Positions 53,101 through 62,574 are shown, counted from the stretch's first letter. The stretch: 64,000 nucleotides of DNA from an uncultured Bacteroidales bacterium (GCA_905233685.1 CAJOEZ010000007.1:26083-90082); one strand, 5' to 3'. Translations and numbers: made by a program. Notes: generated by a model from the sequence alone, not told the origin.

Positions 53101-55217
53101 GCGTATGCCCTAACATAATAGGTGGTTCCCGCCTGCAACCCCGTCATTTGGGCGACAAAACTTCCTGTGCCTGAGCCGCTTGAGACGGAATTATTGCTCA
53201 TGGTCGGGTTATGGTTAGTGCTCCAGCAAATGCCGCGTTCCGTCACGAGTGCACCGCCGCTCGAAGTCACCTCGCCGCTGCCAGTGGCCGTGGTTTGGGT
53301 GATGTTGGTCACAGGCAAAGTAGTCACTTCCGGCTTAACGGTCAAAGTCGTGAAACTCAGCTCCTCGCCGTAAGAGATCCCCTGCCCGTTCACGGCATAA
53401 GCGCGGGCGTAGTATTGCGTCCCGACGGCCAATCCGGTCATCTCGCAAGAAAAGCTGCCTGTTCCCGACCCGCCAGAGGCGTGGCTGTCCATGAGAGTCG
53501 GACTATGCGTCGTGCTCCAGCAGAAGCCCTTATCGGTCACCATACTGCCTCCTTGATTGCCCACATTTCCGTTGCCCCTCGCCGAATTGGAAGTAATGTT
53601 GGTGATGGACGACGATGTCACCTGTGCCAAGCCGTCCATAGCCACAAAACCAACCTCGTTGCCGTAGGCGACACCTTGCGCGTTGATGGCGTATGCGCGG
53701 ACGAAATAAATCTGATTGGATGTCAAACCACTCATTTGAGCGGTGAAGCTGCCGAGTCCGGAACCTGCACTGACATGGCTTCCCTCTATAGTTGGGCCAT
53801 ATTCCGTGCTCCAGCAAATGCCCCTTTCGGTGACAGCGCTCGCACCTTGATCCGTGACCTCGCCCCCGCCCGTTGCGGTAGTAGCCGTGATATTGCCGAC
53901 TGAGGCCGTAGTCACCACGGGCAAGCCTTCTGCGGTCGTGAACGCAATGGCCTCGCCGTAAGCCGTACCCTGACTATTGGTGGCGTAAGCTCTCGCATAA
54001 TATAAGGTATTTGACGAAAGCCCGCTCAACTCAACGGTATAGGTGCCCGTGCCTGTGCCGCCCGAAACGTGGCTATCAGCAAGGGCCGGAGTCGGACCAA
54101 CGCCCCAACAAACGCCACGGTCGGTGATTTCGGCACCGCCGTTAGCACTCACGTTGCAAATACATTTCGCCGAAACCGCTGTTACATCACTGATTTCCAC
54201 AGTGATAACTGTAGGCAACACGACTGGCGTACCCGTCGTGAAACTCAATACGTCGCCAAAACCGAGGCCCACATCATTTCTTGCAAAAGCCCGAAAATAG
54301 TAAGTTTTGTTCGACTCAAGTCCAGTGATTGAGCAAGTGTAAACGCCTATGCCAGAACCTTCCCCGATGAAATCATCATCTAACGTGGGCGTTTCATTCA
54401 AGCTCCAGCACACACCGCGCTGCGTGACGCTATTGCCTCCGTCATCAAGCACTTCAGCCTTTACGGTGACGCCATTTGTCCCCAAGGCACTCACCTCAAT
54501 CGTAGCCGCTGTCGGCGACTGAGCCGAGGTCATAAACTCCCGTTGCTCGCCGTAGGCCGTGCCGTTTTCGTTGGTGGCATACGCCCTAACGTAATAGCGC
54601 GTACCAATTTGCAAATCAGACAATTCGCTCACAAAAGCACCCATTCCGCAACTATCAGCAGTATGAAGACCAGCCAAATCAGGTTCGGGATAAAGGCTAT
54701 AGCAAACACCACGGGCAGTCACTTCGGCACCGCCGTCGTCGGTGACGTTGCCTCCGCAAATCGCCTCGTGAGGCCCGATATAGCTCACCTCAGCGGTAGT
54801 GACCATTGGAACGCCGAAGTCAAGCGTGGTGAACGTGTCAGAAGACGTGTAGTATTCCTTCTCGCCCCCGTAGTCCACAACAAAGCGATAGTAATAAAGC
54901 GTGCCCTTTTCCAAATCGTTCACTGTCATGTCAAAACGGTTACCTTGAAGGTTCAAGCCAATGTTTCGGGCATCCGAAAAGTCATCGTTTTGGGCAATCG
55001 AGGCCATCATGCCGATAATCTGGCATGAACCCGTAAACTCGTAGGAACCCGAGATGCTGACAGAGCTCACGCCCACCTCAAGTCGCTCAATATCAACAGT
55101 AAAGCTCGTAAGACTCGGATGCGGATGACACGAAACAAAAAGACTCGCCAATACCATGACCAACGAGGCCAATCTCAAAATACTTCTCACCTTTCTGGAC
55201 TTCAACAGATTAGTCAT
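50145..55217 (-). CDS. Giant Fn3-like repeat lipoprotein with C-terminal FISUMP-like domain
   Basis: 1690 residues, surface or periplasmic lipoprotein (lipobox LASLFVSCHPH). After a divergent first domain come 13 tandem ~90-residue units, each starting VTT-x-x-V-x-NI-x-x-TTA-x-GGG, with TERGICWSTSHTPT in the middle and TYYVRAYAINSAGTSYG near the end, a fibronectin-III-like pattern. The C-terminal ~240 residues (FSVSAFEQVYFSRGNLQYQA to YVGSSVRVVCVAL) match the FISUMP/TIGR02145-like domain of Fibrobacter and Bacteroidota surface proteins. Units near the C-terminal half are most alike, so expansion was recent there. A role in adhesion or display is likely but not shown. No T9SS sorting domain. 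Confidence 0.88.
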   Translation of the reverse strand: MTNLLKSRKVRSILRLASLVMVLASLFVSCHPHPSLTSFTVDIERLEVGVSSVSISGSYEFTGSCQIIGMMASIAQNDDFSDARNIGLNLQGNRFDMTVNDLEKGTLYYYRFVVDYGGEKEYYTSSDTFTTLDFGVPMVTTAEVSYIGPHEAICGGNVTDDGGAEVTARGVCYSLYPEPDLAGLHTADSCGMGAFVSELSDLQIGTRYYVRAYATNENGTAYGEQREFMTSAQSPTAATIEVSALGTNGVTVKAEVLDDGGNSVTQRGVCWSLNETPTLDDDFIGEGSGIGVYTCSITGLESNKTYYFRAFARNDVGLGFGDVLSFTTGTPVVLPTVITVEISDVTAVSAKCICNVSANGGAEITDRGVCWGVGPTPALADSHVSGGTGTGTYTVELSGLSSNTLYYARAYATNSQGTAYGEAIAFTTAEGLPVVTTASVGNITATTATGGGEVTDQGASAVTERGICWSTEYGPTIEGSHVSAGSGLGSFTAQMSGLTSNQIYFVRAYAINAQGVAYGNEVGFVAMDGLAQVTSSSITNITSNSARGNGNVGNQGGSMVTDKGFCWSTTHSPTLMDSHASGGSGTGSFSCEMTGLAVGTQYYARAYAVNGQGISYGEELSFTTLTVKPEVTTLPVTNITQTTATGSGEVTSSGGALVTERGICWSTNHNPTMSNNSVSSGSGTGSFVAQMTGLQAGTTYYVRAYAINEQGVAYGGEVSFTTTASSPTVTTAQVSNIGQTTALGGGNVTNNGGATVTERGICWSTNHNPTMGGLHGTNGTGTGAYTVEMTNLTPNTTYYVRAYAINSAGISYGAEVSFTTSQSYSAPSVTTAQVTNITQTTATGGGTVTADGGSPVTERGICWSTSHTPTVNGSHASNGSGVGSYTVQMTGLAAHTTYYVRAYAINSIGTSYGNEVSFTTLAELPTVTTLEVTNITQTTALGGGNVTDDGGASVSARGICWSTSPNPTVNDSHATSGTGMGSFTVSMTDLTANTIYYVRAYATNSAGTAYGDEVSFTTAQGIATPTVTTLPVSNITQTTATGGGDVTSDGGATVVERGICWGTEHNPTIANSHANNGTGTGAFTVDLADLSPTTTYYVRAYAINSAGTSYGDEVSFTTTDYLFAPIVTTAEVSNITQTTALGGGNVTNDGGAPVTERGICWSTSHTPTTSGSHASSGTGTGGFTVSMTGLTANMTYYVRAYAINSQGTSYGDEVSFVTAQDIAAPTVTTLEVTNITQTTAIGGGNVTADGGATVTERGICWSTSPSPTVNGSHATNGTGTGSYTINMTGLTANTTYFVRAYAINSAGTSYGNEVSFTTTANLPTVTTTAVTNIVQTTATGGGNVTADGGATVTDRGICWSIVPVPTVNGSHISSGSGTGSFTVSMTNLIPNTTYYVRAYAVNSAGTSYGDEVSFTTLSGGGGNAPMGAIDGLFSVSAFEQVYFSRGNLQYQASTHTWRFAPHQYDLIGLANNNIAENYSGWIDLFGWGTSGYNHGAVCYQPWSTSVLETSYNAYGNPDYNLYSQSGQADWGYNSISNGGNQTNQWRTLTIEEWTYVLNLRTTASGIRFAKAIVNGVRGLILLPDDWNASTYVLSGTNSNSAYYVSNTISGTDWNNVLEPAGAVFLPAAGSRYSTTISAYDGEYAKGFYWASTHDVDYGAKLLNFTRGTLSLTLSQYRYVGSSVRVVCVAL

Positions 55218-55242
55218 TTTTACTATGTTTGGATTCAGTTTG

Positions 55243-55250
55243 CAAAAATA
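55243..55250 (-). promoter_or_regulatory. -7 element TATTTTTG of the giant repeat lipoprotein gene
   Basis: Exact TAnnTTTG match, 25 bases before the start codon; 13 bases from a divergent TATTTTTG element at 55264-55271. Confidence 0.7.
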
Positions 55251-55263
55251 CTCTAAATTTCGT

Positions 55264-55271
55264 TATTTTTG
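55264..55271 (+). promoter_or_regulatory. -7 element TATTTTTG of the flippase gene
   Basis: Exact TAnnTTTG match 46 bases before the ATG at 55318. Confidence 0.7.
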
Positions 55272-55317
55272 CGCGGTCATTGAAAGAAAACCGTTTTTAC
55301 AGCGAAATCACGCAAAG

Positions 55318-56601
55318 ATGTTCAAGAAAATCCTCGGAACGGGCGCGGCGCGGGCCGTCAATGTGCTGACACAGTTGGCCACCCTCATCATGGGCACCAA
55401 ATTCCTCGGCGCCGCCGAATGGGGCAAGGCCTTCATCGCCCAGACCGACATCACCTTCTTATTAATTGGCATCGAGCTCATCGCTGGCAGCGGCATAGTG
55501 TATTTCACACCACGCAAAAAACTCTCCACCCTGATGACCATTTCCTACGGCTGGATAGGCTTCGTAATGCTGATTTATATCCTATTATTCAGTATTTTAC
55601 ATCTCTTTCCCAACTTCTATTACACCATCGTCCCCGAAGGCTACACATGGCTCGTTCTGCTGATGACTTTCATCTACAGCCTGCACGAATTCAACCTCAA
55701 CCATTTTCTCGGAAAGGAAATAGTAGCCACTTACAACTGGCTGTTTCTCATCCAGATACTGACCCAAGTCACGATGATGGCTGTTCTGATTTTCGCTTTG
55801 GATTTACGAACGGGCAAAGCCTTGCTCTATTCCCAGCTTTGTGGTTATTCATTGGCGACCCTCATCGGCTGGATTTTGCTTTTCCCCACGCTGAAACGCG
55901 AAAACGGAGAACCTTGGAAAACTTGCTTCAAGGAAATGCTGCATTACGGCGCATTCATGCAATTATCCACCTTGGTCAGCACGCTCAATAAACGCCTGAG
56001 TCTCTATCTGTTGAAGACCCATTGCGATGAGAGATCTATCGGTGTATATGCCTCTGGAACGCAAGTCACTGAAGGCGTGAATATTGCAGGTTACAGCATC
56101 GGTTTAGTGGAGTTTTCCGCACTAAGCAATACTGAAAACAAACAACGCGCCTCGCAACTCACGCTACGCTTTATGAAAGTCTCCATCTTGCTGACTTTTA
56201 CGGCTTTGTTGGTGATTTGTCTGCTTCCTACAGCTTTCTTTGAGTGGATTTTCTCGGGTGAGTTTACCGACATTCGTCCCGTCATCCTGTTGATGGCACC
56301 AGGCATTTTGTTTTTCTCCGCGCACACCGTTTTGGCCAATTATTTCTCCGGAACTGGCAAGCCCAAATACAATCTTTACGCATCACTTATTGGCCTCAGT
56401 GTCACGCTGATAGCGGCTTTCATTTTGATTCCGTGGTTGGGCATCCGTGGTGCCGCCATTACCACCTCGTTGACTTATGCGGCGTTGTTTGTTTACCAAT
56501 GGATTGTGTTCCGTAAACAAACAGGAAGCAAAATAAACCAATTGATTCCGAATAAAGATGATTTGGATTGGGTGAAAACCTCCCTCAAAGGTTTGTTCTG
56601 A
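55318..56601 (+). CDS. MATE/Wzx-type oligosaccharide flippase
   Basis: Inner-membrane protein of 427 residues with ~12 hydrophobic helices, starting [20 protein letters not shown], the typical N-terminus of polysaccharide-biosynthesis (Wzx-like) exporters. Family features include [20 protein letters not shown] (helix 7 region) and [20 protein letters not shown] before the last helices. It would flip a lipid-linked saccharide across the inner membrane. No glycosyltransferase cluster surrounds it, so the saccharide is unknown. The ATG at 55318 is chosen after the promoter; the longer frame overlaps the divergent gene. Confidence 0.85.
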   Translation: MFKKILGTGAARAVNVLTQLATLIMGTKFLGAAEWGKAFIAQTDITFLLIGIELIAGSGIVYFTPRKKLSTLMTISYGWIGFVMLIYILLFSILHLFPNFYYTIVPEGYTWLVLLMTFIYSLHEFNLNHFLGKEIVATYNWLFLIQILTQVTMMAVLIFALDLRTGKALLYSQLCGYSLATLIGWILLFPTLKRENGEPWKTCFKEMLHYGAFMQLSTLVSTLNKRLSLYLLKTHCDERSIGVYASGTQVTEGVNIAGYSIGLVEFSALSNTENKQRASQLTLRFMKVSILLTFTALLVICLLPTAFFEWIFSGEFTDIRPVILLMAPGILFFSAHTVLANYFSGTGKPKYNLYASLIGLSVTLIAAFILIPWLGIRGAAITTSLTYAALFVYQWIVFRKQTGSKINQLIPNKDDLDWVKTSLKGLF

Positions 56602-56613
56602 CGAAAAATTTCG

Positions 56614-56621
56614 TACCTTTG
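56614..56621 (+). promoter_or_regulatory. -7 element TACCTTTG of parE
   Basis: Exact TAnnTTTG match, 18 bases before the ATG at 56639. Confidence 0.7.
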
Positions 56622-56638
56622 CACCAAAATCCACATTT

Positions 56639-58588
56639 ATGAGCGAAATCATTGACGACGACATCTTCACGCAGAGCGAAGACCCCACTCCAACGGTTGA
56701 AAACTACACCGAAGACAACATTGTGCACCTTGAGGACATGGAGCATGTGCGCCTCCGTCCGGGCATGTACATCGGCAAATTGGGCGACGGCGCCTCGCAA
56801 GACGACGGCATCTATGTACTTATCAAAGAGGTGATTGACAACTCCATCGACGAGTTCACTTCGGGCTTCGGCAAGAAAATCGAGGTGACGGTCGATAAGG
56901 CGGAGAAAAAAGTCCGCATCCGCGACTATGGCCGTGGCATCCCGTTGGGCAAGTTGGCCGAAGCCGTCTCGAAACTCAACACGGGCGCGAAATACGACAG
57001 TAAGGTGTTTCAGAAGTCCGTTGGCCTGAACGGCGTGGGCACCAAGGCCGTCAATGCGCTTTCGTCTTATTTCAAGGTGCAGTCCATCCGCGAGGGAAAG
57101 ACCCGCATCGTGGAGTTTGCGCAAGGAAAAATGATAAGTGATAGTGGCATTGTTGAGGTCGGCCCTTCGACAGGCTCAGGGACCTTAGATACCGGTACTC
57201 TCACCGAGTTCATTCCCGACTCCGCGCTGTTTGGCAACTACCACTATGTGGACGAATACATTGAGAAGCGCATCTGGAATTATGCCTATCTCAACCGTGG
57301 TTTGAGCCTGATTTACAACGACAAACGCTATTATTCCAAGAACGGCCTCCTTGACCTGTTGCAGAACAACATGGAAGGCGAAGGCCTCTACCCCATCATC
57401 CACATCAAGGACGGCGACTTTGAGGCCGCTTTCACGCATGTGAACGGGCAGTCGAGCGACTATTTCTATTCGTTTGTGAACGGGCAGCACACCACCGAAG
57501 GCGGCACACACCAGTCCGCTTTCCGCGAAGGCTATGCCCGCGTGGTGCGCGAGTTCTATCAAAAGGAATACGAGCCTGCCGACATCCGCCAGGGCTTGGT
57601 TTGCGCCTTGTGCGTCCGTATACAAGAGCCTGTGTTTGAGGCACAGACCAAGACCAAACTCGGTTCCACCCACCTCGCACCCAACAACCCCGATGGCACC
57701 AACGACAGTCCTTTCCTGAAGACCTACGTCTTCGACATCTTGAAACGACATCTGGACAACTACCTGCACAAAAACCCCGAGACCGTCAGCGTCTTGCAGG
57801 CAAAAATCCAAGCCAACGAGAAAGAGCGCAAGGAGATTGCCGGCATCAAGAAGGCCGCCCGCGAGAGTGCGAAGAAGGTCAGCCTGAACAACCGCAAACT
57901 GCGCGACTGCCGCATCCACCTCAACACCAACCACGAGAAACGCCTCGAGAGCACCATCTTCATCACCGAGGGCGACTCCGCATCGGGAAGCATCACCAAG
58001 AGCCGTGATGTGCAGACCCAGGCTGTGTTCAGCCTGCGCGGCAAGCCGCTTAACTGCTTGGGGATGACCAAGAAAGTGTGTTACGAAAACGAGGAGTTCA
58101 ACCTCTTGCAAGCCGCCTTGAATATTGACGAGGACATCGAGAACCTGCGCTACAACAACATCGTCATTGCCACCGATGCGGATGTCGATGGTATGCACAT
58201 CCGCCTGCTGATGCTCACCTTCTTCCTTCAGTTCTATCCCGACCTCGTACGCAACGGACACGTCTACATCCTGCAAACACCCCTCTTCCGTGTGCGCAAC
58301 AAGAAGGAGACCTATTACTGCTATAGCGATGAGGAACGCGCAGCCGCCAAGGAGAAATGCGGCAAACAGGCCGAAATCACCCGCTTCAAAGGCTTGGGCG
58401 AAATCTCTCCCGACGAGTTCCGCGGCTTCATCGGTCCCAATATGCGCTTGGAGCCGGTCATCCTGCGCTACGACTTCGGCATTAAAGAACTGCTGGAATA
58501 CTACATGGGCAAGAACACCATGGAACGCCAGAAGTTCATCATCGAGAATCTTAGGATTGAGGATGACTCAGAGATGGATAAGATGTGA
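56639..58588 (+). CDS. parE: DNA topoisomerase IV subunit B (GyrB/ParE type)
   Basis: ATPase subunit of a type IIA topoisomerase, 649 residues. GHKL ATPase motifs: [12 protein letters not shown] (Asn/Glu), [12 protein letters not shown] (G1), [15 protein letters not shown] (G2/ATP lid). TOPRIM motifs: [12 protein letters not shown] (E-G-D-S-A) and [37 protein letters not shown] at the N-terminus and the length fit the Bacteroidota ParE group better than GyrB. An inserted ~12 residues ([12 protein letters not shown]) in a surface loop of the transducer-proximal ATPase region are encoded by the repeat at 57157-57184. The partner parC is not in the window. Confidence 0.92.
   Translation: MSEIIDDDIFTQSEDPTPTVENYTEDNIVHLEDMEHVRLRPGMYIGKLGDGASQDDGIYVLIKEVIDNSIDEFTSGFGKKIEVTVDKAEKKVRIRDYGRGIPLGKLAEAVSKLNTGAKYDSKVFQKSVGLNGVGTKAVNALSSYFKVQSIREGKTRIVEFAQGKMISDSGIVEVGPSTGSGTLDTGTLTEFIPDSALFGNYHYVDEYIEKRIWNYAYLNRGLSLIYNDKRYYSKNGLLDLLQNNMEGEGLYPIIHIKDGDFEAAFTHVNGQSSDYFYSFVNGQHTTEGGTHQSAFREGYARVVREFYQKEYEPADIRQGLVCALCVRIQEPVFEAQTKTKLGSTHLAPNNPDGTNDSPFLKTYVFDILKRHLDNYLHKNPETVSVLQAKIQANEKERKEIAGIKKAARESAKKVSLNNRKLRDCRIHLNTNHEKRLESTIFITEGDSASGSITKSRDVQTQAVFSLRGKPLNCLGMTKKVCYENEEFNLLQAALNIDEDIENLRYNNIVIATDADVDGMHIRLLMLTFFLQFYPDLVRNGHVYILQTPLFRVRNKKETYYCYSDEERAAAKEKCGKQAEITRFKGLGEISPDEFRGFIGPNMRLEPVILRYDFGIKELLEYYMGKNTMERQKFIIENLRIEDDSEMDKM
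57157..57184. repeat. Small palindromic repeat inserted in parE
   Basis: The stretch from GGTCGGCCCTTCGACAGG to CTCAGGGACC matches the common bacterial dispersed repeat of the form CCCTGAGCCTGTCGAAGGG, as I recall it, and is read in frame as VGPSTGSGT. Confidence 0.65.
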
Positions 58589-58605
58589 TTAGAATCGTGG
58601 CATGG

Positions 58606-59956
58606 TTATACTGTTATTTGCCAATAACCTGTTTTTCTGCTTCCTATTCGACGAATTAGACCCTTTTGTTCCAAAGCTTTCATAATTCGTTGTACGGTAG
58701 GAGCAGACAGATTAAGTTTTTCAGAAATATATCCAACCGTTATTCTATCATTTTCTTCATTTATTCTATCACCCTCTTTGATAAAATAAAATACTTTAAC
58801 TTGATTATCAGTAAGTTGCAAAGATTTTATTCGGTCATTTATTCTATCACTCTCTGACACATCACCGCCATTATCACCGCCATTTTGCTTATTGAGAGTA
58901 ACAAATACTTCACGCTGAATGGTGGCCATAACGCCGCCACGGACTTGCTCAAAGGTTGGGATTTGAAGATTCTCCTTCGCAAAAGCATTCCTTATCTTCT
59001 CATAGCCTCGTCCCCAGTTTTCAATGAAACCTGCCAAATAGAACACCTTAGCAATAAGCTCGTTGCGCGGATGCGATTCGTGCAAGGTCATCAAGTTTTC
59101 AGCGGTGATTTCTGGCGGGAAAGTGCCGCTGTTCCATAAATCGATATGGTCGTCCCAAACGCGCATTTGGACGAATGTGCCACGGTAGTCCCTGTGAACG
59201 ATGGCATTACAAATCATTTCACGAAGTGCGTCCTCTGGAATCTCCAACGGCTCAATGCGACGCAAACCTTCATACTTGATGGGAGCGATGAGATAACGGC
59301 TGCGTAAGGTTTGTATCACCCTCTCAGGCATACGGATAAGCGGACAAACAATGTTGTCGTCAAAAATCAAATCGGCTTGGCTTGCGCCGAACCTACAGCA
59401 TCAACGCTGCAAAAGAGAGTTGCCCTTGTTTGTTGATGAGCTTGAGATTGCGAAGAATATGCTCCACGCTTTCATGTTTCGCGCTTTCGTTCAAGCGTTG
59501 GGCATCGATGGCAAAATTGACGAAATAACGGACTGCATCAGGGTCGATGTCGTCGAGTGTTGCATCGGGTTCGATGTGCATGTCCCATGTAGTGTGGGTT
59601 TGCCGCATCAAGAAATCAGTGAGCGCAGCGCCATTGAGTTCCTGAAGGGTGCTGCCGCTGCGCATATAATACTTGCCGTTGCACGACACAGGCTGGTCGG
59701 AGGGCTTGATGCGAATGGCCAGATATTCCTTCCTGTCTTGGCAAAGAACTTCAATGTCAGGAACCATACCCGTGGCTTGAATGGCTTTGTTGGGCAAGTT
59801 CTCCAAAAGGTATTTGGCATTGCTGACGCCAACCACTTCGCCCTTGTCATTTATTCCGACATAAATCGTTCCGCCTTGCGCATTAGCAAAGCCGCTAATA
59901 TAGGCGAGGTATTTGTCGTCCCACTGTTGCTTGTATTCCGTTGTTTGGGTTTCCAT
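58606..59956 (-). pseudogene. AlbA_2/Schlafen-type ATP-binding regulator, frameshifted
   Basis: Two frames make one protein. The N-terminal part (59956-59393, METQTTEYKQQWDDKYLAYI) is an AlbA_2 (Schlafen) domain with GFANAQGGTIYVGINDKGEV, ending FAALML then TAG. The C-terminal part (from about 59391 to 58606) continues as FGASQADLIFDDNIVCPLIR and carries a HATPase_c-like region (ALREMICNAIVHRDYRG, FYLAGFIENWGRGYEKI) and a winged helix (VGYISEKLNLSAPTVQRIMK). Skipping four bases (TAGG on the coding strand, 59395-59392) joins both, giving ~450 residues. Possibly a true mutation or an assembly error. It lies 23 bases after the AT-rich cassette on the same strand. Confidence 0.75.
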
Positions 59957-59979
59957 TGTTTAATTGGCATGTGTTTATT

Positions 59980-60450
59980 TTATGGTATATGAAAATACAA
60001 TTTCAATTTGTTTATTTCTGTTCTTAACAAGCTATATTCCAATGGATTCTGTAATAAACTAAATGAAATTGAATATATTTTACTTATTACAAAAGTATTC
60101 AAAACAAATCGAATATTGTTTATACTAATAAATGAATAAACATTAGACAGCACTATTGCAGCACTTGAAAAATTGTTTTTATTTGCTATTTCAAATTCCG
60201 CTAATTCTAATGCATAGTTGAGGGAATTATTAAGATGTCCATCTCGTTGTATCTTTAGGTTCGAGATTTCCATCTCTATAAGCATTTTTCTTTGTTGATT
60301 ATAATAATAATCACCGCTATTTAGGGGAGTTGAGTATTGTCGGTTAATATCAACAAGCTTAATCTCAAATTCTTTTTGAGATATTTGTAATTGTAAATTT
60401 TGGGCGAATGACAATTCGTTTGAAGAAAATAAAGAAAGATTACTATTCAT
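59980..60450 (-). CDS. Hypothetical helical protein of the AT-rich cassette
   Basis: 156 residues, not recognised. Starts MNSNLSLFSSNELSFAQNLQ; the first half is Gln/Glu/Lys-rich and predicted helical (LQISQKEFEIKLVDINRQYS, QQRKMLIEMEISNLKIQRDG), the second half has hydrophobic helical stretches (FVLNTFVISKIYSISFSLLQ). No signal peptide. Its start lies within the last codons of the previous gene (ATG and TAG overlap by 8 bases), so translation is coupled. Base composition is clearly more AT-rich than the neighbourhood, indicating transfer. Confidence 0.65.
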   Translation of the reverse strand: MNSNLSLFSSNELSFAQNLQLQISQKEFEIKLVDINRQYSTPLNSGDYYYNQQRKMLIEMEISNLKIQRDGHLNNSLNYALELAEFEIANKNNFSSAAIVLSNVYSFISINNIRFVLNTFVISKIYSISFSLLQNPLEYSLLRTEINKLKLYFHIP

Positions 60451-61339
60451 TTTCAAATTCCTTTCCGTTATTATCTCGCTTCTGAATTCCATTTTCTTCC
60501 ACAAACTTTTGAATCAGCTTTATATATGAATCAAGTAGGTCTACTCTTTCGCTTAAAGCATCACCATACTTATCGTCCATTTGCGATTTTGATAGATTAA
60601 TTTCATCAATTGTTTTTGAAACAATTTGCTGTTGGTCATTGATAAACTTACTCAATTCTGATTTGCTTTCTATTAATGACCTTTCACCTGCTTTTTTAAT
60701 TGAAACAATAGTGCGTTCTCCTTTTTCTTTTAATCTTCTAATATCCCTCAGCCCAGTACTACCTTGTTGAACCAATTCGTCCATTTTAAAAATAGAATAA
60801 AAACTAAATACGAGAAATAATATAGTTAAAACAGCAGCCCATAAAGTGATATTGTTATATTCATGTTCGATTTTGTCTAAATGTGCATCTAACATAGCAT
60901 TAGTTTGACCCTCTAACAATTGTCTTTCAACGCATAATAACAAAGAATCATGCTGTAACTTTTCATCGTATTCCTTATGCAATTGCTGGACTGCTTCAAT
61001 GCGATTCAACAAAAAAGAATTATTTATTGATTTTGATTGGGTTTGATTGTGTATACTATGATAAAAACTTATTGAATCCATCATATACAACACATCACTA
61101 TCTGATAAGATTGATATGTAGTTCTTGTTATAACTAATCATATCAAAGTACAGACTATCAGCTTTTTGAATATGATTTGCATATGTTTGCTTAATGCTTT
61201 CTTGTGAACGGTGAAATTCTCTATTTGCGAAAAACAACACCATACAAAATGCAATCGTAAAAAAAGCCAATACTATCAGAAATAATATTCCATATGTTGA
61301 GACAAATGTCTTGTTGTCATTATCAGTATTCTTAGTCAT
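60443..61339 (-). CDS. Two-TM coiled-coil membrane protein of the AT-rich cassette
   Basis: 298 residues. First membrane segment YGILFLIVLAFFTIAFCMVL (~15-35), a ~130-residue predicted extracytoplasmic part rich in helices, second membrane segment TLWAAVLTILFLVFSFYSIF (~165-185), then a cytoplasmic coiled coil (LIESKSELSKFINDQQQIVS, ERVDLLDSYIKLIQKFVEEN). The layout recalls chemoreceptor-like sensors, but no HAMP or signalling tip was seen, so this is only topology. It sits between the DUF4136-like gene (21 bases upstream) and the overlapping helical gene, all one operon. Confidence 0.65.
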   Translation of the reverse strand: MTKNTDNDNKTFVSTYGILFLIVLAFFTIAFCMVLFFANREFHRSQESIKQTYANHIQKADSLYFDMISYNKNYISILSDSDVLYMMDSISFYHSIHNQTQSKSINNSFLLNRIEAVQQLHKEYDEKLQHDSLLLCVERQLLEGQTNAMLDAHLDKIEHEYNNITLWAAVLTILFLVFSFYSIFKMDELVQQGSTGLRDIRRLKEKGERTIVSIKKAGERSLIESKSELSKFINDQQQIVSKTIDEINLSKSQMDDKYGDALSERVDLLDSYIKLIQKFVEENGIQKRDNNGKEFENE

Positions 61340-61360
61340 AACTTTTCAAATATCAAAAAA

Positions 61361-62461
61361 CTATCTAATTTCTATTCCATACCAAGCATCAGCTATTTTC
61401 TTTCGCTTAGAATTTTTATAACTGATCATGTCCACTTCCTTGTAGCTTGGTTGTTGCCCGGATGGAAAATGAAAAACTGAATAGATGGCACCTTTGTCAT
61501 AAATTGATTCTAACTCAGAACAAGCAATTTCTTGCTCTCCAATCTCAATGAAAAAATTCTCTTTTTTAGGAGTCCATATTCTATCCCAACTTGAAGAATA
61601 GCCTTCGCGAACAGTAATAATTATTTCATCATCGTTTCTTTCAGATACTACAAGTTCAAGAAGTTTGTCTGTTTCTATTCTTTTGCATTTTGGATGGTAT
61701 ATAGCATTATAAATATAATTGTTTGGATCCATAGTTTCAGTAATTTTCATCCTTGTATCATTTCCTATAAAAGGAATAGTAGAAAATGCCAAATATGGAA
61801 ATACTATTCTGTAATCAGAAACATTTCCCTCACTTGAGATATTTGTCTTCCACAACATTTCTGGAATGTCAATTCTTTTATTATCATATGCATACAAGTT
61901 AATCACACTATGATAGTTGTCAACCTTTGTCGTTACATTATGATAGCCGGTTATTCCATATGAATAGTTGTAATACGAATTTGTTGTTGTTGTCATAGAA
62001 CCGTTAGCTATTATGTTGCCGTATCCTCTTGAGTAGATTCCATCCGCATCCATCGTACCATACGAATTTGAGAATCCATCCAAATTTACCGATCCATTTG
62101 AATTTGATGTAGTATTAATTGACGAAAGATATTGTCCAAAAATCGGTTTCGGAACATTAATTAAATATGACTCATCTGTTATATCAAAATGCATGAGTAT
62201 TACAATGTCAGCACTATTATGATTATCGCATCGTATTGCACCTTTCATTTTCATAACCATGTCGATATATGACGCATATTCTTTAAATTCCAAATCATTT
62301 GTCGGAAGATTATCCATACAGGATTCAATGTAGTATGTTCTCCCTTTCATATCATAAGTTCCAAATGAATTGATATTGACGGTAATTTGGGAATTGCTTT
62401 GGGCAATACAAGTCAATGAGAATATCATTGAAAACAAGCAGATGAGAGTCTTTCTATTCAT
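61361..62461 (-). CDS. Exported DUF4136-like protein of the AT-rich cassette
   Basis: 366 residues with signal peptide (NRKTLICLFSMIFSLTCIAQ). The N-terminal half resembles envelope proteins of the DUF4136-like type: RTYYIESCMDNLPTNDLEFK, EYASYIDMVMKMKGAIR and ADIVILMHFDITDE, followed by a Gly/Ser/Asn-rich stretch with several YG-containing short repeats (SYGTMDADGIYSRGYGNIIA). The C-terminal half is unrecognised. The family match is from memory and moderate. It is first in an operon with two more AT-rich genes and perhaps the frameshifted AlbA_2 gene. Longer starts at 62485 and 62473 are possible. Confidence 0.65.
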   Translation of the reverse strand: MNRKTLICLFSMIFSLTCIAQSNSQITVNINSFGTYDMKGRTYYIESCMDNLPTNDLEFKEYASYIDMVMKMKGAIRCDNHNSADIVILMHFDITDESYLINVPKPIFGQYLSSINTTSNSNGSVNLDGFSNSYGTMDADGIYSRGYGNIIANGSMTTTTNSYYNYSYGITGYHNVTTKVDNYHSVINLYAYDNKRIDIPEMLWKTNISSEGNVSDYRIVFPYLAFSTIPFIGNDTRMKITETMDPNNYIYNAIYHPKCKRIETDKLLELVVSERNDDEIIITVREGYSSSWDRIWTPKKENFFIEIGEQEIACSELESIYDKGAIYSVFHFPSGQQPSYKEVDMISYKNSKRKKIADAWYGIEIR

Positions 62462-62503
62462 CGTAATAATCATTTTACCAAACATAAGGCATTATTTTAT
62501 TGG

Positions 62504-62511
62504 CAAAAATA
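62504..62511 (-). promoter_or_regulatory. -7 element TATTTTTG of the AT-rich cassette
   Basis: Exact TAnnTTTG match 43 bases before the ATG at 62461 (19 before 62485). No other promoter of this type is seen down to the AlbA_2 gene. Confidence 0.68.
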
Positions 62512-62574
62512 CGAAGAAATCGCTTGCTAAACACACTTTTGTGATTTTATATGACCCATTCCACCAAATTATCG

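Noticed and set aside
51000..54600. Regular repeats that could suggest a CRISPR array
   Set aside because: The period is about 270 bases, repeats are coding Fn3-like units, and no short repeat/spacer structure exists.
59385..59400. Programmed frameshift in the AlbA_2 gene
   Set aside because: No slippery heptamer, stem-loop or simple repeat is present at the shift; a plain four-base addition explains it.
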